This document shows, piece after piece, positions 16,635 to 25,462 of a stretch of 34,542 nucleotides of DNA. The stretch covers positions 1 through 34,542 of the forward strand of contig VEQK01000019.1 in the NCBI GenBank assembly GCA_018883265.1, written 5' to 3'. Position 1 is the stretch's first letter. Every line of letters begins with the position of its first letter. The position numbers were made by a program, and so were the translations under genes. This DNA comes from Rhodocyclaceae bacterium. GTDB lineage: Bacteria; Pseudomonadota; Gammaproteobacteria; Burkholderiales; Rhodocyclaceae. Below the pieces are notes generated by a model that searched no databases, had not been told where the DNA came from, and worked only from the letters and a program-made list of their open reading frames with translations.

Positions 16635-16816
16635 CCATCATGAACGAAACGCAAAAAACACGAAACAGTCTGGTCCTGCTCATGGCAGCGAGCCTGCTCA
16701 GTGCCTGTTCGCACACCGGCGCCGTGCATCACGCCAACATGACCATGACCAACCCGGATGCCGATGTCGAAACTGAAGAGCTCATGCAGGAAACCAACCT
16801 GACCAGCATTCGTTAA
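16631..16816 (+). CDS. Small lipoprotein in iron operon
   Basis: A 61-residue ORF starting at an ATG that overlaps the hemP stop. It has a lipoprotein signal (SLVLLMAASLLSAC, Cys26) and a mature part of only about 36 residues, acidic and Met/His-containing (GAVHHANMTMTNPDADVETEEL). A second ATG 9 bases downstream would give a start three codons later. I recognise no family. The operon position suggests a role at the membrane in iron uptake, but this is inference. Confidence 0.65.
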   Translation: MTIMNETQKTRNSLVLLMAASLLSACSHTGAVHHANMTMTNPDADVETEELMQETNLTSIR

Positions 16817-16863
16817 TGCCAGGTCAATCGACCATTTAACAATTTGTTGTAGCAAGCCGTACA

Positions 16864-16878
16864 GGAGCCACAGGCTCC
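16864..16878 (+). repeat. GGAGCC-ACA-GGCTCC hairpin ahead of receptor gene
   Basis: A perfect 6-3-6 inverted repeat in the 132-base gap between the small lipoprotein and the TonB receptor. No U-run follows, so I do not call it a terminator; it could tune expression of the receptor relative to the upstream genes. Confidence 0.35.
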
Positions 16879-16948
16879 CGCGATGCAGCCAGCCAATTTA
16901 ATCCTCCACCCGATCGGGTCGGGGGCAATCAAAGGTAAGGCGCATCGT

Positions 16949-19216
16949 ATGAACAAGAGAAAACATCGAAAAAAACAACCAGTCACGGCGGCACGACAGC
17001 TACGAGCAGCGCAACGCATCCCCACGTTAGGCGCAACGATTGCCGCGCTCATGGTGACCCCGCTCACCGCACTGGGGCAAAGCCAGGAGGACCTGCAAAC
17101 GCTCAAAGAAGTTCAGGTGCGTGCGCAGGCAGAAGGTTTGGAAATTAACCGCTATACCGTGAAGACGACGAAAGCCAGCAAGTTCGAACAGGATGTCGCC
17201 GAGGTGCCGCAGGCCATCACCATCGTGCCCGACACCCTGATGACGGACCAGAACGCGACAACGCTCGAGGAGGCCATGAAAAACGTGCCCAGTGTCACCT
17301 TCAATTCGGGCGAAGGTGGTCGTATCGGCGATAACATCAATATTCGCGGTTTTTATACCTTCGGCGACATGTACGTCGATGGCATGCGTGACACGGCCCA
17401 GTACAACCGGGATACATTTAACGATGCGGCGATCGAAGTGCTGCGCGGCTCGGCCTCGATGCTCTTTGGTCGGGGTCAGGCCGGGGGCGTCATTAACCAG
17501 ATCTTCAAGAAGGCTTACCTGGCCGACAAAAGTGAAGTCAGCGTCATCGGGGGCAGTTTTGACTACTTCCGAAGTACCGCAGACGTGAACAGGGTCGTTA
17601 ACCGGGAACAAAGCTCGGCAGTCCGGATTAATGCCGTCGTGCAGGACTCGGCAAGCTCTCGTAATCAGGTGACCAACCATACCCAGGGGGTGGCGCCCAC
17701 GTACTCATGGGGCATCGGCACCTATAACCAGATTGATGCCAGTTATTACTACCTGAAAACCAATCTCGTACCGGATTACGGGATAGGCTTTAATGGTCAG
17801 ACAAAAAATCCAGTCGATACACCGGGGTCGACCTTCAGCGGCACGATTGCGGATATCGAGAACAACGTGACGCAATTCGGCACACTGAGCCAGAATTACA
17901 GTTTTGATAGAGACACCTCACTGGTCACCAAGCTCAAGTACTCCAACTACACGCGCTCGCTTTGGGCGAATAAAGGCCGCGGTTATAACGGAACGACACA
18001 AGCCTTTCCGTACCCCGTGACCACCTTATCAAATGGCGGAACGACGCGTGGCGCGAATGAAGAAACCCTGGCCTTCCAGTCAGACTTTAATAAAACGGGC
18101 AATCTGTGGGGCATGGGCCATACGGTGATGGCTGGCGTCGAGTACTACCGGGAACACGTTTACCGGTACAACTACGATTCGAGTAATTGTCAGCCCGCCA
18201 CAACGGGAACCGGTACCGCCTGGATCACCGTGAACAACAATCAGCTGATTAATGACCGATGTACGCAGGGTTATGCCAACCTGGTCAAAGTCCCTGGCAG
18301 TGTTTTTTCCTATCAGGCCAACTCTTACGCCATTTATGGACAGGATATGGTCGAGCTGACCCGGGGTGTCAAAGTCATGGGCGGGATTCGGAACGACTGG
18401 ATGAATGCTGTTTACAATCAACCGGATTCAACGGTTGCCAGCGCCATGAAGAATCAGGGGCTGGATTACTCCTCACCGAGCTATCGAGCAGGCCTACTGT
18501 ATGAACCGCTGCCCAACTTCGGAACCTTTTATCTGTCCTGGAGCGATTCGTTCAGTCCGACCGCAGATCTTTATCAACTCTCTGCGACATCGGGAGCGCA
18601 GCTACCCGCCGAAACCAGCGAACTGACCGAGATTGGCTACAAAGGCGATATCAACGATCTGGGCCTTTCGTTCCGAGCCACGGCATACCATCAGGTTAAA
18701 AACTACGAGCGCAACACGGATCTTTCCAGCACGGCAGCGCTACGATCAACGCGTCGGCATACGGATGGACTGGAATTTGAAGTCACCGGCAGCATCACGG
18801 AAAAATGGGATATTTTCAGCGGCCTCGGCCTCATGGATTCGCGCATTGATATCCCTGCCAACTCGGCAGCCGCTCAAATGGTGGGCCAGGCCCCGTCGAA
18901 CAGTACCCCCTATACCTATAATCTCTGGACGACCTACAAACTGCCCTATGGCTGGAAGGTCGGCGGCGGGGTTAACGGCATGGGCCGTCGTAACGTCTAT
19001 GGGCAGACAGGGTCAAGTTATAACGCGCCGAACTGGGTTGCCGCTCAGGCAACGGTCGATGGTCTGATCCAGTATGACGCCAAGCATTACACATTGCGTT
19101 TGAATGCCTACAACCTCTTCAACACCACGAACTACGTATCGCTCTACGAAAACGGCGGATTCGCCGTGCCCGGAACCTATCAGGCGTTTCAGGGCGCACT
19201 CATCGTCAAGTTTTAA
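16949..19216 (+). CDS. Catecholate-type TonB-dependent siderophore receptor
   Basis: A 755-residue outer-membrane receptor. An extended basic N-region and a signal peptide end near residue 44 (PLTALGQS). The TonB box is near LKEVQVRA, the plug domain spans about residues 60-175 (VPQAITIVPDTLM, NINIRGFYTFGDMYVDGMRD, EVLRGSASMLFGRGQAGGVINQIFKK), and a 22-strand barrel follows, ending in VKF. The plug is that of the Fiu/PiuA group, which imports iron-bound catechols. The frame is open from 16883, but the ATG at 16949 is preceded by AAAGGTAAGG. The following gene encodes a PiuC-type enzyme, the classical partner. Confidence 0.9.
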   Translation: MNKRKHRKKQPVTAARQLRAAQRIPTLGATIAALMVTPLTALGQSQEDLQTLKEVQVRAQAEGLEINRYTVKTTKASKFEQDVAEVPQAITIVPDTLMTDQNATTLEEAMKNVPSVTFNSGEGGRIGDNINIRGFYTFGDMYVDGMRDTAQYNRDTFNDAAIEVLRGSASMLFGRGQAGGVINQIFKKAYLADKSEVSVIGGSFDYFRSTADVNRVVNREQSSAVRINAVVQDSASSRNQVTNHTQGVAPTYSWGIGTYNQIDASYYYLKTNLVPDYGIGFNGQTKNPVDTPGSTFSGTIADIENNVTQFGTLSQNYSFDRDTSLVTKLKYSNYTRSLWANKGRGYNGTTQAFPYPVTTLSNGGTTRGANEETLAFQSDFNKTGNLWGMGHTVMAGVEYYREHVYRYNYDSSNCQPATTGTGTAWITVNNNQLINDRCTQGYANLVKVPGSVFSYQANSYAIYGQDMVELTRGVKVMGGIRNDWMNAVYNQPDSTVASAMKNQGLDYSSPSYRAGLLYEPLPNFGTFYLSWSDSFSPTADLYQLSATSGAQLPAETSELTEIGYKGDINDLGLSFRATAYHQVKNYERNTDLSSTAALRSTRRHTDGLEFEVTGSITEKWDIFSGLGLMDSRIDIPANSAAAQMVGQAPSNSTPYTYNLWTTYKLPYGWKVGGGVNGMGRRNVYGQTGSSYNAPNWVAAQATVDGLIQYDAKHYTLRLNAYNLFNTTNYVSLYENGGFAVPGTYQAFQGALIVKF

Positions 19217-19231
19217 TCAGGAAAGGCTCTC

Positions 19232-19915
19232 ATGCTCTTACAAATTCCGCAGGTGCTCACCAAGCAGCAGGTGAAGGAGATTCGCCAGATTATTGACCCT
19301 GCGGATTGGGCCGATGGCGTGGTCACCGCCGGCAGCCAATCGGCCAAGGCCAAGAACAATACGCAGTTGCCGGAAGACGGCGACGCCTGCAAGAAGGCCC
19401 GCACCATCGTGCTGCATGCGCTGGCCACCAACGACCTGTTTCTGACCGGGGCCTTGCCCAAGCGGATCTACCCGCCCTTGTTTAATCGCTACACCGGCCA
19501 GAAGAATGCCTTCGGTAACCATATCGATAACTCGGTGCGCACGCATGCGGCCACGGGTCGTCATGTGAGGACCGATGTCTCCTGTACGCTATTCCTGACC
19601 GAGCCGGAAGACTATGACGGTGGCGAACTCGTCATCGAAGACACCTTCGGCTGTCAGAAAATCAAATTCGCTGCGGGCGATATGGTGCTCTACCCGAGTT
19701 CATCGGTTCATCGGGTTGAGCCGGTCACGCGCGGCGCACGCATCTCCTGCTTTTTCTGGACCGAGAGCATGGTGCGCTCCGACGAGCAGCGTCGCCTGCT
19801 CTACGACCTCGATATGTCGATCATCGAGCTACGCAAAGCGCATGGCGAAACCGATGAGGCCATCCGCCTGACGGGCGTGTATCACAACCTGTTACGCATG
19901 TGGGCGGATGTCTGA
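19232..19915 (+). CDS. piuC: PiuC-type Fe(II)/2-oxoglutarate dioxygenase
   Basis: A 227-residue prolyl-4-hydroxylase-like (PKHD-type) protein. The iron ligands are His and Asp of NHIDN at about residues 91-93 and His of SSVHRVEPV at about residue 155; Arg of [11 protein letters not shown] binds 2-oxoglutarate. [10 protein letters not shown] and the N-terminal [13 protein letters not shown] are family features. YbiX/PiuC genes sit next to catecholate receptors fiu/piuA, and the protein is thought to process imported siderophore or drug conjugates; the exact substrate is not proven. It ends the iron operon. Confidence 0.92.
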   Translation: MLLQIPQVLTKQQVKEIRQIIDPADWADGVVTAGSQSAKAKNNTQLPEDGDACKKARTIVLHALATNDLFLTGALPKRIYPPLFNRYTGQKNAFGNHIDNSVRTHAATGRHVRTDVSCTLFLTEPEDYDGGELVIEDTFGCQKIKFAAGDMVLYPSSSVHRVEPVTRGARISCFFWTESMVRSDEQRRLLYDLDMSIIELRKAHGETDEAIRLTGVYHNLLRMWADV

Positions 19916-19989
19916 GGCGGGCAGGCCAGGCAATGAACGATTGTGATGGACCTGTGATGACGGACATATTTGAGCGGGAAAGCCGGAAG

Positions 19990-20034
19990 TTGATGTAGAT
20001 CAAATAACGGGCATTATTTTTGGCAACCTATGGT
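19990..20034 (+). promoter_or_regulatory. FNR/Anr box and promoter before the copper genes
   Basis: TTGATGTAGATCAA (19990-20003) is a perfect TTGAT-N4-ATCAA FNR/Anr half-site pair. A -10-like TATGGT (20029-20034) puts the start near 20041, so the box centre lies at about -42 to -44, the position of class II FNR activation. There is no good -35 hexamer, which fits an activated promoter. The next ATG is at 20067. Confidence 0.8.
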
Positions 20035-20066
20035 CTGATCCCCCATAATGCGCAATTGGTATTCCT

Positions 20067-20468
20067 ATGATCCAAACCCTGCGCCCATCTCTGCCAATTC
20101 GTGCCCGCCAGCAATTTAGTCGCGGGCTCTTAGCGTTGGTCGTTTGCTGGCAGGCGTTGATCATGTTCATGCCGGTGGCGCAGGCTAAAGCCGCTGCGGG
20201 CGAAGGCCAATGGGAAACCGTCTGTACGATGCAAGGCAGCAGCCAGGTTTGGGTTGCCGGCAATGATGCCGAAAGCGATACCCAGACGAAATCTGGCGGC
20301 CATTGCCCGCTCTGCCTGATGAGCCAGACCGGTATTGCCCCGCCCTCAGTCTTTGACTTCAAGATGCATCAGGCTGCTGGTGCCGAAGTCGGCCAACTGG
20401 CCTTTACGGCCATCTATCTCACCCGCGCCTGGTCTGAACCCGCCACCGGTCCTCCCGCACAACGCTGA
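20067..20468 (+). CDS. DUF2946-type periplasmic protein
   Basis: A 133-residue protein with a signal sequence at about residues 17-42 (hydrophobic LLALVVCWQALIMFMPVAQA). The mature part has Cys53 (VCTMQG) and HCPLCLM (His79, Cys80, Cys83), and it ends in a Pro-rich TGPPAQR. The Cys/His pattern and the Arg...PP tail are features of DUF2946 proteins, usually found next to metal-related TonB receptors. A redox or metal-binding role in the periplasm is likely but unproven. It is the first gene behind the FNR box and precedes the probable copper receptor by 102 bases. Confidence 0.75.
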   Translation: MIQTLRPSLPIRARQQFSRGLLALVVCWQALIMFMPVAQAKAAAGEGQWETVCTMQGSSQVWVAGNDAESDTQTKSGGHCPLCLMSQTGIAPPSVFDFKMHQAAGAEVGQLAFTAIYLTRAWSEPATGPPAQR

Positions 20469-20481
20469 TCTGACCTGAGGT

Positions 20482-20500
20482 ACCGACTTTTAGGGTCGGT
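20482..20500 (+). repeat. ACCGAC/GTCGGT hairpin between DUF2946 gene and receptor
   Basis: A 6-bp inverted repeat with 7-base loop TTTTAGG. The sequence after it is GT-rich with no clear T-run. It could attenuate the receptor or stabilise the 5' transcript; evidence is limited to the symmetry. Confidence 0.35.
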
Positions 20501-20570
20501 GTATGTGTCTGTGCGCGCGATCGCTTCCTGAAAGCCCCGCAGCGCCAGTCATTGTCTGATTGGAGTTGTG

Positions 20571-22859
20571 ATGAAGTCTCGTTCAATTTTTGTCCGCAAG
20601 CCTGTGGCGCTTGCGGTTAGCCTTGTTTTTGCCCCGCTTTTTTCACCCGTCTCTGCCTGGGCGCAGGAGTCCACCACCGAGCCGATTAACGTCGACGTAA
20701 CAGCAACGCGGTTTGAAGCCGATGCCTCAGTCATCGGCAAAGAGCTCGATCTGCAGCGCGCCGCCAACGTCGATACCGCCACGCTGATGACCAATGTCTC
20801 GGGTGTCGCCTTTCAAACAGGAGGCGCCGTATCCAGTATCCCGGTCATTCGTGGCCTGGCGGATCAGCGCATCAATGTGCTGGTCGATGGCGTTGATGCG
20901 GCGCCGGCCTGCCCGAACCACATGAATACCCCGCTCTCGTACGTCGATCCATCAAGCATCCAGAGCCTCACGGTTTACAAGAGCCTGAAGCCGGTGAGTA
21001 TTGGACTGAACAGCATCGGTGGCGCCATAGTGGCCAGTACGGGGCAGCCGACTTTTGCCGAAGACGGCAAGAACCTCATAACCGGTAATGCAGGATTTTT
21101 CTACGGCACGAACAATAACAACATCGGTGGCAATGTGAAGGTCACCACCGCCACCGACTGGCTGAGCCTCACCTACACGGCATCCACCTCTTCGGCCAAC
21201 AACTACACGGCAGGCGGTAACTTCCACGCACCGCAGTCAACCACAGGCACCACGGCTAATGGCCCGAAAAGTGCCACGGTCCTGCCCCCGAATATGGTCG
21301 GATCGACATCCTACGAGTCGACGAATCAGGCGGTGGCACTGGCCCTGAAGCACGATAAGCATACAGTCCAGTTGCAATATAGCTGGCAGGACATTCCCTA
21401 TGAAAACTATCCGAATCAGCGGATGGACCTGACGGGTAACCAGGAGCAACGATTCAACCTACGCTACTGGGGGGGCTACGATTGGGGCAAGCTCGAGAGT
21501 CAGGCCTACTACGAAACCCTGAACCACACGATGAACTTCGGCCCGAACAAACAGTATTTTTATGGCATGCAGGGTCAGTCCGCCGGCATGCCGATGAACA
21601 CCAACAGCAACACGGCCGGGGTCAAAGTCAAAGGCGATATCGATCTGAGTGCAGGTTCGCTGTTGCGAACGGGTGCGGAATGGCAGCGGTATTACCTGAA
21701 TGACTGGTGGCCGCCCGTCGCCAATTCGATGATGATGTCGCCGAATACCTTTCGCAATATCAACGGCGGCCTGCAGAACATTGCCTCCGTCTTTGGGGAA
21801 TGGGAAAAGCAGTTCGACCCTAAGTTAAAAACTCTGTTCGGAGTGCGTTACTCGCTGGTGAATTCGTCCACGGGCAACGTCAACGGCTATATGAATAACA
21901 ATATGGCCAATGAAGTGACCGATGCCAACGCATTCAATAGTACCAACAGCTATCGCAACTTCAACGATGTCGACGTCACGTTGACGACCAGTTACAAACA
22001 TAACTCGCATCACGACATGGAGCTGGGTTTGGCGCGTCAGGTGCGCGCGCCGAATCTCTATGAGCTGTATTCATGGTCGACCTCGTCGATGAACGCGGTC
22101 ATGAATAACTTTGTCGGCGATGGTAACGGCTATTTTGGCAACCCCAACCTGAAAGCGGAGACGGCTTATACGGCGTCGGCGGCGTGGGATGTGCACACCG
22201 AAGACCGCGAATATATGGTGAAAGCCTCGCCGTTCTATTCCTACGTGCAGAACTACATCGATGCTGTCCAGTGGAGTTCCAACTGCGGCATGACCAAAAC
22301 GAGCGTCTGTCCATCGACAAGTTCACCTGCAGCAACGCTCAAGGGGGGGCAGTTTAACGTGATGCAGTACGTGAATCAGAACGCCAACCTGGCGGGGATC
22401 GATCTCGATGGCCAGATGCCCATTGCCAAAACCCAATTCGGTCGCTTTAGTGCCCAGGGTTTGTTTAACTGGACCTATGGCAAAAACCTGGTCACGGGGT
22501 ACGGTCTGTATAACGTCATGCCGGTCAACGGCAAACTCAACTTTACGCACCAGTACGGGGGCTGGGATAACCAGATCCAGCTGGTTGCCGTTGCCAACAA
22601 AAATAACTTTTTGTCGGTGGAGCGCAATGAAATCCCGACCCCGGGTTATTTTCTGACTAACCTCAAGGCCAGTTATTCCTGGGCAAAGACGCGGATCGAT
22701 ACCGGGATCAACAACCTATTCAATACGTTGTATTACCAGCCGCTGGGCGGTGCGTATCTCGGCCAGGGCGCCACCATGGGCATCAACAGCGTTCCCTACG
22801 GCGTACCGCTACCCGGTATGGGTATTTCGTACTACACCGCCGTTAACGTCAAGTTCTGA
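20571..22859 (+). CDS. TonB-dependent receptor, probable copper (OprC/NosA-like)
   Basis: A 762-residue outer-membrane receptor with a signal peptide ending near AWAQES (about residue 31), a TonB box near INVDVTAT, plug motifs (SSIPVIRGLADQRINVLVDGVDAAPACPNHMN, SIGGAIVAST) and a barrel ending in NVKF. External loops are rich in Met, Asn and His: NHTMNFGPNKQYFYGMQ, AGMPMNTN, NSMMMSPN, YMNNNMANE. The plug CPNHMNTPLSYVD resembles the metal-binding site of copper receptors OprC/NosA. The GTG at 20568 is also possible; I chose ATG 20571 with GGAG 5 bases ahead. Context (FNR box, DUF2946, PCuAC nearby) supports copper; zinc is the alternative. Confidence 0.8.
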   Translation: MKSRSIFVRKPVALAVSLVFAPLFSPVSAWAQESTTEPINVDVTATRFEADASVIGKELDLQRAANVDTATLMTNVSGVAFQTGGAVSSIPVIRGLADQRINVLVDGVDAAPACPNHMNTPLSYVDPSSIQSLTVYKSLKPVSIGLNSIGGAIVASTGQPTFAEDGKNLITGNAGFFYGTNNNNIGGNVKVTTATDWLSLTYTASTSSANNYTAGGNFHAPQSTTGTTANGPKSATVLPPNMVGSTSYESTNQAVALALKHDKHTVQLQYSWQDIPYENYPNQRMDLTGNQEQRFNLRYWGGYDWGKLESQAYYETLNHTMNFGPNKQYFYGMQGQSAGMPMNTNSNTAGVKVKGDIDLSAGSLLRTGAEWQRYYLNDWWPPVANSMMMSPNTFRNINGGLQNIASVFGEWEKQFDPKLKTLFGVRYSLVNSSTGNVNGYMNNNMANEVTDANAFNSTNSYRNFNDVDVTLTTSYKHNSHHDMELGLARQVRAPNLYELYSWSTSSMNAVMNNFVGDGNGYFGNPNLKAETAYTASAAWDVHTEDREYMVKASPFYSYVQNYIDAVQWSSNCGMTKTSVCPSTSSPAATLKGGQFNVMQYVNQNANLAGIDLDGQMPIAKTQFGRFSAQGLFNWTYGKNLVTGYGLYNVMPVNGKLNFTHQYGGWDNQIQLVAVANKNNFLSVERNEIPTPGYFLTNLKASYSWAKTRIDTGINNLFNTLYYQPLGGAYLGQGATMGINSVPYGVPLPGMGISYYTAVNVKF

Positions 22860-22870
22860 GGAGAAGCATC

Positions 22871-23158
22871 ATGGCACGTACCAGTCGACAATCTCATCTG
22901 AGCCCAGAAGCCATGAAAGCCATACGCAAACGTCTTGGCCGCAACCAGCGCGATTTCTGGTCGATGTTCGGCGTTTCGCAGCCGCTTGGTTCCAGATTCG
23001 AGAAGGACATCACGCCCTCGGTGCCGGTCGCCATGTTGGTGTGGCTGCGTACTCAACAGAAGCTGAGTGATCATGATCTGATCGATGCGTTGGCCGCGCT
23101 TGGCCTTTCAAGCTCCGGTCCTTGCGCAAGAACCGACGCGGCGCTGCTGGCGGCATGA
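22871..23158 (+). CDS. Small XRE-like helix-turn-helix protein
   Basis: A 95-residue protein with a helix-turn-helix at about residues 14-55 (MKAIRKRLGRNQRDFWSMFGVSQPLGSRFEKD), followed by a helix-rich stretch. The recognition region matches the small XRE-type regulators often called 'helix-turn-helix domain-containing protein'. A Shine-Dalgarno AGGAG (22859-22863) overlaps the end of the receptor gene, so both are on one transcript. It may regulate the copper receptor set, but no target site is proven. The terminator follows immediately at the stop. Confidence 0.72.
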   Translation: MARTSRQSHLSPEAMKAIRKRLGRNQRDFWSMFGVSQPLGSRFEKDITPSVPVAMLVWLRTQQKLSDHDLIDALAALGLSSSGPCARTDAALLAA

Positions 23159-23184
23159 AAAAACCCCGGCGTAGGGCCGGGGTT
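23158..23184. terminator. Shared terminator between copper sets
   Basis: AACCCCGGC (23162-23170) pairs with GCCGGGGTT (23176-23184) around GTAGG. The six As at 23158-23163 give a T-run on the minus strand, so it is a strong terminator for the PCuAC operon; on the plus strand the run after it is short (TTCTT), so it is weaker for the HTH gene. Confidence 0.88.
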
Positions 23185-23206
23185 CTTCAGGTCACGTGAA
23201 TAAGAC

Positions 23207-23656
23207 TCAGTGGCCGGCAGGCAAGCCTTTGTCTTTGACCTTCGCCTGAACAGTCACTTCACCCGCTTTTTCGAACTTCAGTTTGATCGGCAGCATATCG
23301 CCGGCCACCAGCGGGCGGTTCAAGCCGATCAGCATGATGTGATACGCGCCCGGCTTAAGCTTCAACTCACCGTTTGCCGGGATATCCATGGCGGTCACCG
23401 GCACCATTTTCATCGCGCCATCGAGCATCTTCACGTCATGCAGTTCGGTCGCCTTGGCGCAATCACAGTTGGCGGCAACGATCTTGTCGGCAGCCCCCTT
23501 ATTCTTGACTTCCATATAGGCGGCAGAAACCTGGCCGGGCTGGCCGGAGCGTGCCCAGATATCATCAATACTGATGTTGCCGATTTTGGCATCGGCCGCG
23601 TAAACACCTGCAGCAGCACAGAAAGCGGCGGTGGCAATCGTTAAACGACGGATCAT
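23207..23656 (-). CDS. PCu(A)C periplasmic copper chaperone
   Basis: A 149-residue protein with a signal peptide (MIRRLTIATAAFCAAAGVYA, cut near residue 20-21). The copper site H-x10-M-x21-H-x-M is complete: His73, Met84, His106, Met108. PCuAC proteins pass Cu(I) to cytochrome oxidase assembly (CuA or the Sco/CuB route). The ATG at 23656 is preceded by GGGAGA on the minus strand; the frame is open upstream but those residues do not belong to a signal peptide. It ends a minus-strand run with permease and metal-binding protein genes (106-base gap). Confidence 0.92.
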   Translation of the reverse strand: MIRRLTIATAAFCAAAGVYAADAKIGNISIDDIWARSGQPGQVSAAYMEVKNKGAADKIVAANCDCAKATELHDVKMLDGAMKMVPVTAMDIPANGELKLKPGAYHIMLIGLNRPLVAGDMLPIKLKFEKAGEVTVQAKVKDKGLPAGH

Positions 23657-23762
23657 GATTTTCTCCCGGTTAATAAAGCAGTCGAGCCCAAGGCCCACAG
23701 ATCCATTCTACGACTTCGTCAACCGGTGAACAGAATTTCTCGCCAATAAAACCGCGAATTAT

Positions 23763-24533
23763 TCACACAGAATAATCTCGTTGCGTTTTTGTCACGGTCG
23801 CGGTCATGGCGCCGCAAATCGCCAGTGTCCAGACAATGAGCGGTCCGCTGGGCAGATCGAGCCATGCCGAACCGGCAAGTCCGATCGCATACGCCAGAGT
23901 GGCCAGCGCAGCGGCGGTTTTGAGACGCCGTTCTTTTGAACCGATCCTGACTGTTGCCAATGCGGGAATAATCAGCGTCGCAAACACCAGATACACGCCG
24001 ACCAGCTGCACCGAGAGCGTGATGGCTACCGCGAATAGGGCATAGAACATCGGGCGACTGGTCCGCGTCACCCACAGCGCGACGAGCAATACACCGGTCA
24101 ACGCCGCGCTGGTGATGAGTTGCTCGCGCGAGACCCAGAGGATCTGCCCGGAAAGCAGGTCGGTCATGTGTTCCCCGGCATGTGGGTCGCCCGCCAGGAT
24201 CAGGATACCGGCCGTCGCCGCCAGCACGAACAGCGTGCCAATGATCGGTTCCTGATAACGGGTGCTCATGCGTTCGCAGGCCATCAACAGCAAGGAGGCG
24301 CCTAGCGCCAGAACCATCGCGCCCAGTTGCGTCAGCAGGGGCGGTGCGCCCTCGCCGATCAGGACCGTGACGAGGAGTGCACCCAACCCTGCCACCTGGG
24401 CGATGGCCAGATCCATGAAGATGATGCCGCGTTCCAGGACCTTGAAACCCAGCGGGACATGGGTGGCGATCACCAATAGGCCGGCCACAAAGGCCGGCAG
24501 CAGAATATCGCCGAGGATCAGCAGGTCCGTCAT
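23763..24533 (-). CDS. ABC-3 family metal transporter permease
   Basis: A 256-residue ZnuB/TroC-like membrane protein with about seven or eight helices. The family features are VIATHVPLGFKVLERGIIFMDLAIAQVAGLG at residues 21-51, SGQILWVS in the middle and VQLVGVYLVFATLIIPALAT with the conserved ABC-3 end. It should form the channel of a zinc, manganese or copper importer. Its start overlaps the end of the metal-binding protein gene by 4 bases (ATGA). No ATPase gene is adjacent on either side. Confidence 0.88.
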   Translation of the reverse strand: MTDLLILGDILLPAFVAGLLVIATHVPLGFKVLERGIIFMDLAIAQVAGLGALLVTVLIGEGAPPLLTQLGAMVLALGASLLLMACERMSTRYQEPIIGTLFVLAATAGILILAGDPHAGEHMTDLLSGQILWVSREQLITSAALTGVLLVALWVTRTSRPMFYALFAVAITLSVQLVGVYLVFATLIIPALATVRIGSKERRLKTAAALATLAYAIGLAGSAWLDLPSGPLIVWTLAICGAMTATVTKTQRDYSV

Positions 24534-25444
24534 GGTGTGCTTTGTTTGAGTGCCGCCAGCAGCAGGCCAAGCGTTTGATCGTACAGCTCGGCCAGCGATG
24601 TAACACGCTCGTTACCGCCCACTGTAAAAGGTAAAACCACTTCGGGGATGCCGGACTTTTCGCTGAGCCAGCGCGCCGGTGCGTCGTTCATGTAGGCAGA
24701 GACAATCACCATACGCCCCTGCAGCGTTTGCTGGCGCTGCAGGATTTCGGCGAGCTGTCGTGTCGAAGGTTCCACGCCCGGGCGTGGCTCGAGCACGCCC
24801 ACCTGGTTCAGCCCCAGCCAAGCATTCATATACGGATAGCCTTCATGTTGCACCCAGATTTTAACGCCGCGTAAAGGCGCTGCCTGCTGTTGCCAGCGTG
24901 CCAAATTGCTTTGCCAGTCTTTCTGGAACTGCTCGCTACGCGTGCGGTAGTAAGCGGCATTGTCCGGATCCAGCTGTTCCAGTCGGGCACTCAGCGCACG
25001 ACCAATCGGCAGCATATTGCGCGGATCGGTCTGTATGTGCGGATTACCCGCAGCGTGTACATCGCCCATGGTGCGATCGACGACCGCCGGGATATCCAGC
25101 ATCCGCACATACGCCGTCGCTGCAAGGAACCCCGGCTTGCCGGTCAGGATCGCCGGGTTGTTGGCTTCTCGTTGTACGACCGGCAGCCAGCCATCTTCCA
25201 GCCCGGCGCCGGTCGCTACAATCAGGTTGGCGCTACGCGCATTGGCGATCAACGACGGCCGCGCCTGAATGCGGTGCGGATCCTGCAGCCCGGTCGTCGC
25301 CGTATAGACCTTCACCTTGTCGCCACCGAGCGTCTGCGCCAGTGCGCCCCACTCAGGTACCGTGGCAAAAATCTTCAGATCGGCGTGAGCTAAAGGTGAA
25401 GAAAGAGAAATGAGTAAAACTAAAAACTGCGTTATGAATTTCAT
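24530..25444 (-). CDS. ZnuA-like metal-binding periplasmic protein
   Basis: A 304-residue cluster A-I substrate-binding protein. The signal peptide is MKFITQFLVLLISLSSPLAHA (cut after residue 21). Three His metal ligands are visible: His57 in LQDPHRIQARPS, His136 in GNPHIQTDPRN and His200 in VQHEGYPYM. The typical long His-rich loop of ZnuA is absent (short GDVHAAGNPH only). The longer open frame to 25567 runs into the palindromic element; ATG 25444 has GGAG 7 bases upstream. Zinc or manganese are likely; copper cannot be excluded because of the PCuAC neighbour. Confidence 0.87.
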   Translation of the reverse strand: MKFITQFLVLLISLSSPLAHADLKIFATVPEWGALAQTLGGDKVKVYTATTGLQDPHRIQARPSLIANARSANLIVATGAGLEDGWLPVVQREANNPAILTGKPGFLAATAYVRMLDIPAVVDRTMGDVHAAGNPHIQTDPRNMLPIGRALSARLEQLDPDNAAYYRTRSEQFQKDWQSNLARWQQQAAPLRGVKIWVQHEGYPYMNAWLGLNQVGVLEPRPGVEPSTRQLAEILQRQQTLQGRMVIVSAYMNDAPARWLSEKSGIPEVVLPFTVGGNERVTSLAELYDQTLGLLLAALKQSTP

Positions 25445-25462
25445 GAAAAAACTCCGCGGTAA

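Noticed and set aside
23758-23776. ATTATTC-ACACA-GAATAAT inverted repeat at the permease stop
   Set aside because: AT-rich, no T-run on the minus strand and no match to a Zur box; it may be a chance stem.
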